A stretch of DNA of 64,000 nt from Fictibacillus arsenicus (GTDB lineage Bacteria; Bacillota; Bacilli; Bacillales; Fictibacillaceae): NCBI RefSeq assembly GCF_001999465.1, contig NZ_MQMF01000001.1, positions 992,001 to 1,056,000 of the forward strand, in the 5' to 3' direction. Shown here piece by piece: positions 62,366 through 64,000 of the stretch (position 1 is the first letter of the stretch; each line of letters starts with the position of its first letter). Under the pieces are notes generated by a model. That model was not told where the DNA came from, did not search any database, and saw nothing but the letters and a program-made list of their open reading frames with translations. Made by a program: the position numbers and the translations under genes.

Positions 62366-62587
62366 TTATCTTTTTCTGCCTCTCCCTCTGCCTCTTCCAG
62401 GTGCTCCAGCTCCACCTGGAGTAGGATTTGGGTTGTTTGGCGGCCAATTCACCCCATCATTTCCGGTTCCAGGATGATTTAAATTACCTTTACCAGGATT
62501 CCAGCTTTGAGCTGTTTCAAATCGAACAGGTTGGTGACTTAGCACTTCTGGCTTCTGGTATCCAGTTGGATTTTTCGTCCGCTCCAA
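62366..62587 (-). CDS. Putative RiPP precursor peptide, 73 residues
   Basis: Leader-like N-terminus TGYQKPEVLSHQPVRFETAQ fits the lasso leader pattern YxxPxL...T (Tyr10, Pro13, Leu16, Thr25). The remainder (SWNPGKGNLNHPGTGNDGVN, then WPPNNPNPTPGGAGAPG) is Pro/Gly/Asn-rich with Trp29 and Trp48 and ends in a basic RGRGRGRKR tail. No Glu, and only Asp44, lies in the core, so a lasso isopeptide ring is unlikely. TTG at 62587 follows AAGGAGG by 9 bases. Placed first among kinase, PqqD, protease and exporter genes. Confidence 0.75.
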   Translation of the reverse strand: MERTKNPTGYQKPEVLSHQPVRFETAQSWNPGKGNLNHPGTGNDGVNWPPNNPNPTPGGAGAPGRGRGRGRKR

Positions 62588-62646
62588 AACTTATACCTCC
62601 TTCATTAATCCATGTGAATTTTATACAATATCGTAAAGCTATATTC

Positions 62647-62675
62647 ATTATATTGTTATTTTTGTTCACTTTAAA
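62647..62675 (-). promoter_or_regulatory. Promoter of the precursor gene
   Basis: On the minus strand TTTAAA (62670-62675), 17-bp spacer, perfect TATAAT (62647-62652). About 60 bp ahead of the precursor start, so the RiPP genes can be transcribed apart from sinR and the VanZ-like gene. Confidence 0.5.
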
Positions 62676-62706
62676 GAACATTTCTTCGACAATACTCGCA
62701 ATAGTT

Positions 62707-63102
62707 TCATTGATTTAAAAAGGTTGAAAGTTGTTTTAGTTTAGAGTTTCTTTTAACAAAATAACTTCTATGGATGATATACCATACAACTATGATTCCG
62801 ATTAAGTTCTTCAAAAGATCGAGAAGAGAAAAAGAACGGTAAGGTACTACTATTTGATGGATCTCGTCTATCAATCCATAACTAACGGCAATAAAAAAGC
62901 AGAGCCATTCTTTTGATATAGTTAAGCTGCCATAGCTTAATATCATTAGGATTAGAAGGAAATACAAGATTCCAAATTCAAATAAATGTCCTAACTCAAG
63001 TGCCATTCCAATCATCAGAAGAATTCTTTCATCAACCGTGTAAGTTAATTCATAGATAGATTCTGGGTTAAAGTGACTGGATTGCAGCCAAATTAACCAC
63101 AT
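62707..63102 (-). CDS. VanZ-family membrane protein, apparent frameshift near the start
   Basis: 131 residues readable from ATG 63102: SSHF, then HLFEFGILYFLLI, a central GLIDEIHQIVVPYRSFSLLDLLKNLIGI, the VanZ signature, with three or four helices. The first helix is missing. Upstream, GGAG and ATGATG at 63163-63166 begin M-M-T-Y-F and hit a stop; removing one base from the A5 run at 63151-63155 (plus strand) joins this to KKVSLRLCLTILPLIYMW and restores a full-length start. Function of such proteins is unclear. Confidence 0.7.
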   Translation of the reverse strand: MWLIWLQSSHFNPESIYELTYTVDERILLMIGMALELGHLFEFGILYFLLILMILSYGSLTISKEWLCFFIAVSYGLIDEIHQIVVPYRSFSLLDLLKNLIGIIVVWYIIHRSYFVKRNSKLKQLSTFLNQ

Positions 63103-63172
63103 ATAGATTAAAGGAAGGATTGTTAGACAGAGTCTTAAAGAAACTTTCTTAAAAATATGTCATCATCTCCAG

Positions 63173-63520
63173 TTATTCATGGTTAGTTACATCATTTTTC
63201 TTCCATTTAATAAACTCTATCAACTCTCGGTACTCATGTATTCTTTCCTTATTAATGCCTAGACTTTTAAGTTCAACAACAAATTCAACCCACTCTTTTT
63301 CAAGATGCGTATTGTCATGTTCCATTTGATTGCTTAGCAAAAATTTTACATCGACCTCTAGGACAGTAGCTATTTTTTCTATAACTTGTATGGAAGGATT
63401 CCTGTTTAATTTTCTTTCAATGTTACTTAAATAAGACTTAGATACTTTTGATCGATCGGCCAATTCAGAGAGCGTAATCCCTTTCATTTTCCGAAGTTCA
63501 TAAATATTTCTCCCGATCAT
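63173..63520 (-). CDS. sinR: SinR-like transcriptional repressor
   Basis: 115 residues: XRE helix-turn-helix MIGRNIYELRKMKGITLSEL and KSYLSNIERKLNRNPSIQ (residues 1-63), then a SinI-type dimerisation pair (EKEWVEFVVELKSLG, REFIEFIKWK-like C-terminus). Closely parallels B. subtilis SinR in length and order, which represses exopolysaccharide and matrix genes. It stands just downstream of a sugar aminotransferase gene of exopolysaccharide type and upstream of the RiPP genes. Confidence 0.88.
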   Translation of the reverse strand: MIGRNIYELRKMKGITLSELADRSKVSKSYLSNIERKLNRNPSIQVIEKIATVLEVDVKFLLSNQMEHDNTHLEKEWVEFVVELKSLGINKERIHEYRELIEFIKWKKNDVTNHE

Positions 63521-63573
63521 AATGTGTTAACCTCTTTTTAGTTTAGTGGTGTTACGCTTACTTCTATGTAGAA

Positions 63574-63606
63574 AAAGAGTAAGACAAATTTATTGCCTTA
63601 CTCTTT
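63574..63606. terminator. Bidirectional terminator after the aminotransferase gene
   Basis: AAAGAGTAAG/CTTACTCTTT with a 13-base loop; T-rich on the minus-strand exit, which separates the aminotransferase gene from sinR. Confidence 0.8.
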
Positions 63607-63613
63607 AGATTCT

Positions 63614-64000
63614 CTAACCTGATATCACGTATGGTTGATTAATAATCAGAACAGATTTGATGCAACTTATAACACGCAGCTGGTCCGCTTTTGTCATATT
63701 TGTACCTGACGGAAGACAAATTCCTGAATTAAAAAGGGCTTCTGAAACACTGTAGTCCTTTTCGTGTGAGAAGTATGCTGCATCTTGAAATAAAGGCTGC
63801 AGATGCAGAGGTTTCCAAACTGGACGTGCCTCAATATTTTCTTCTGCTAAAGCTTCTATCAGTGTATTTGCAGAAACTCCTGTAACTTTTTCCTCTATAG
63901 TTAATGCCGTTAGCCAACGATTGGTGTAAGTTCCTTCAAGTTCTGGCATGAAGTTTAAACCTGGTAATTCAGCTAACTCTTCATAATAAAAATTGAATAC
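63614..64000 (-). CDS. DegT/DnrJ/EryC1 aminotransferase, C-terminal part (5' end outside window)
   Basis: PLP-dependent sugar aminotransferase of the EpsN/PglE type, used for making amino-dideoxy sugars of exopolysaccharide or glycans. The frame runs open to the window edge (YYEELAELPGLNFMPELEGT). Visible are SNRWLT-like TNRWLTALTI and the family end (RPVWKPLHLQPLF..., GICLPSGTNMTKADQLRVI). The catalytic Lys lies upstream of the window. Direction and position suggest the end of an exopolysaccharide-type operon. Confidence 0.85.
   Translation of the reverse strand, partial: VFNFYYEELAELPGLNFMPELEGTYTNRWLTALTIEEKVTGVSANTLIEALAEENIEARPVWKPLHLQPLFQDAAYFSHEKDYSVSEALFNSGICLPSGTNMTKADQLRVISCIKSVLIINQPYVISG

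Noticed and set aside
62366-62587. Classical lasso peptide precursor
   Set aside because: Counting from Thr25 there is no Asp or Glu at ring positions 7-9, and no cyclase gene is in the cluster.

Overview
The window reads as chromosome of a low-to-moderate GC, endospore-forming Gram-positive rod of the family Bacillaceae. Evidence: AGGAGG-type ribosome binding sites before nearly every gene, frequent TTG and GTG starts, a three-gene GerA-type germinant receptor operon, a SinR homologue with a SinI-like partner, CcpA-type cre sites, a PhoP-type direct-repeat box and a SigB-like promoter. The genus cannot be fixed from the sequence alone. There are no rRNA or tRNA genes, intact insertion sequences, prophage or CRISPR arrays.

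Layout. 0-1.4 kb: end of an MFS drug-efflux gene. 1.4-6.0 kb (minus): an acid-sugar operon (DeoR regulator, DUF1537 kinase, PdxA2 dehydrogenase, GntP permease), probably for D-threonate or a related four-carbon acid. 6.4-7.6 kb: an orphan 5-oxoprolinase subunit A and a small heptad-repeat coiled-coil gene. 7.7-16.4 kb: a compatible-solute operon (PTS IIABC, GH38 mannosidase, GH13_18 phosphorylase, glycerate kinase, divergent RpiR regulator) that should turn mannosyl- and/or glucosylglycerate into hexose phosphate and phosphoglycerate. 16.7-26.6 kb: pssA, then an apparent microcompartment-free ethanolamine pathway (M20 amidohydrolase, EutW-like kinase, ANTAR regulator, aldehyde dehydrogenase, glutamine-synthetase-like ligase, SDR, ethanolamine-type permease). 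Three of its transcripts begin with a terminator whose 5' arm overlaps a small hairpin with a hexanucleotide AAAGNN loop, as expected for ANTAR antitermination.

26.7-31.6 kb: small hypotheticals, a DUF2628 membrane protein, two translationally coupled HIT proteins and an XRE-TPR (RRNPP-type) regulator. 31.8-35.4 kb: gerA-type operon. 35.7-39.1 kb (minus): fixABCX electron-transfer genes, fixA being frameshifted. 39.4-46.7 kb: membrane proteins, an MFS exporter, deoD with an unusual hairpin between its Shine-Dalgarno sequence and ATG, a TrmB regulator, an M23 peptidase and a ThDP enzyme. 46.7-57.7 kb: a GAF-GAF-PAS-GGDEF-EAL protein, a Pho-box 5'-nucleotidase, an HtrA-like protease, an EEP-family hydrolase, a decayed comM fragment, a HTH protein, a SigB-type SDR and a SinI-like micro-gene.

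57.9-63.5 kb (minus) is the most unusual locus: sinR, a VanZ-like gene, a 73-residue Pro/Gly/Asn-rich precursor with a lasso-type YxxP leader, an HPr-kinase-like protein, a PqqD-type recognition protein, an S26 peptidase, an ABC exporter and a nucleotidyltransferase. It has the tailoring and export genes of phosphorylated lasso-peptide clusters, but no lasso cyclase or transglutaminase-like leader peptidase is present and the core has no suitable ring acceptor. The window ends inside a DegT-type aminotransferase gene.

A family of 20-21 nt periodic intergenic arrays (five sites) and a 129-bp structured repeat (two good copies, one degraded) are scattered through the window.
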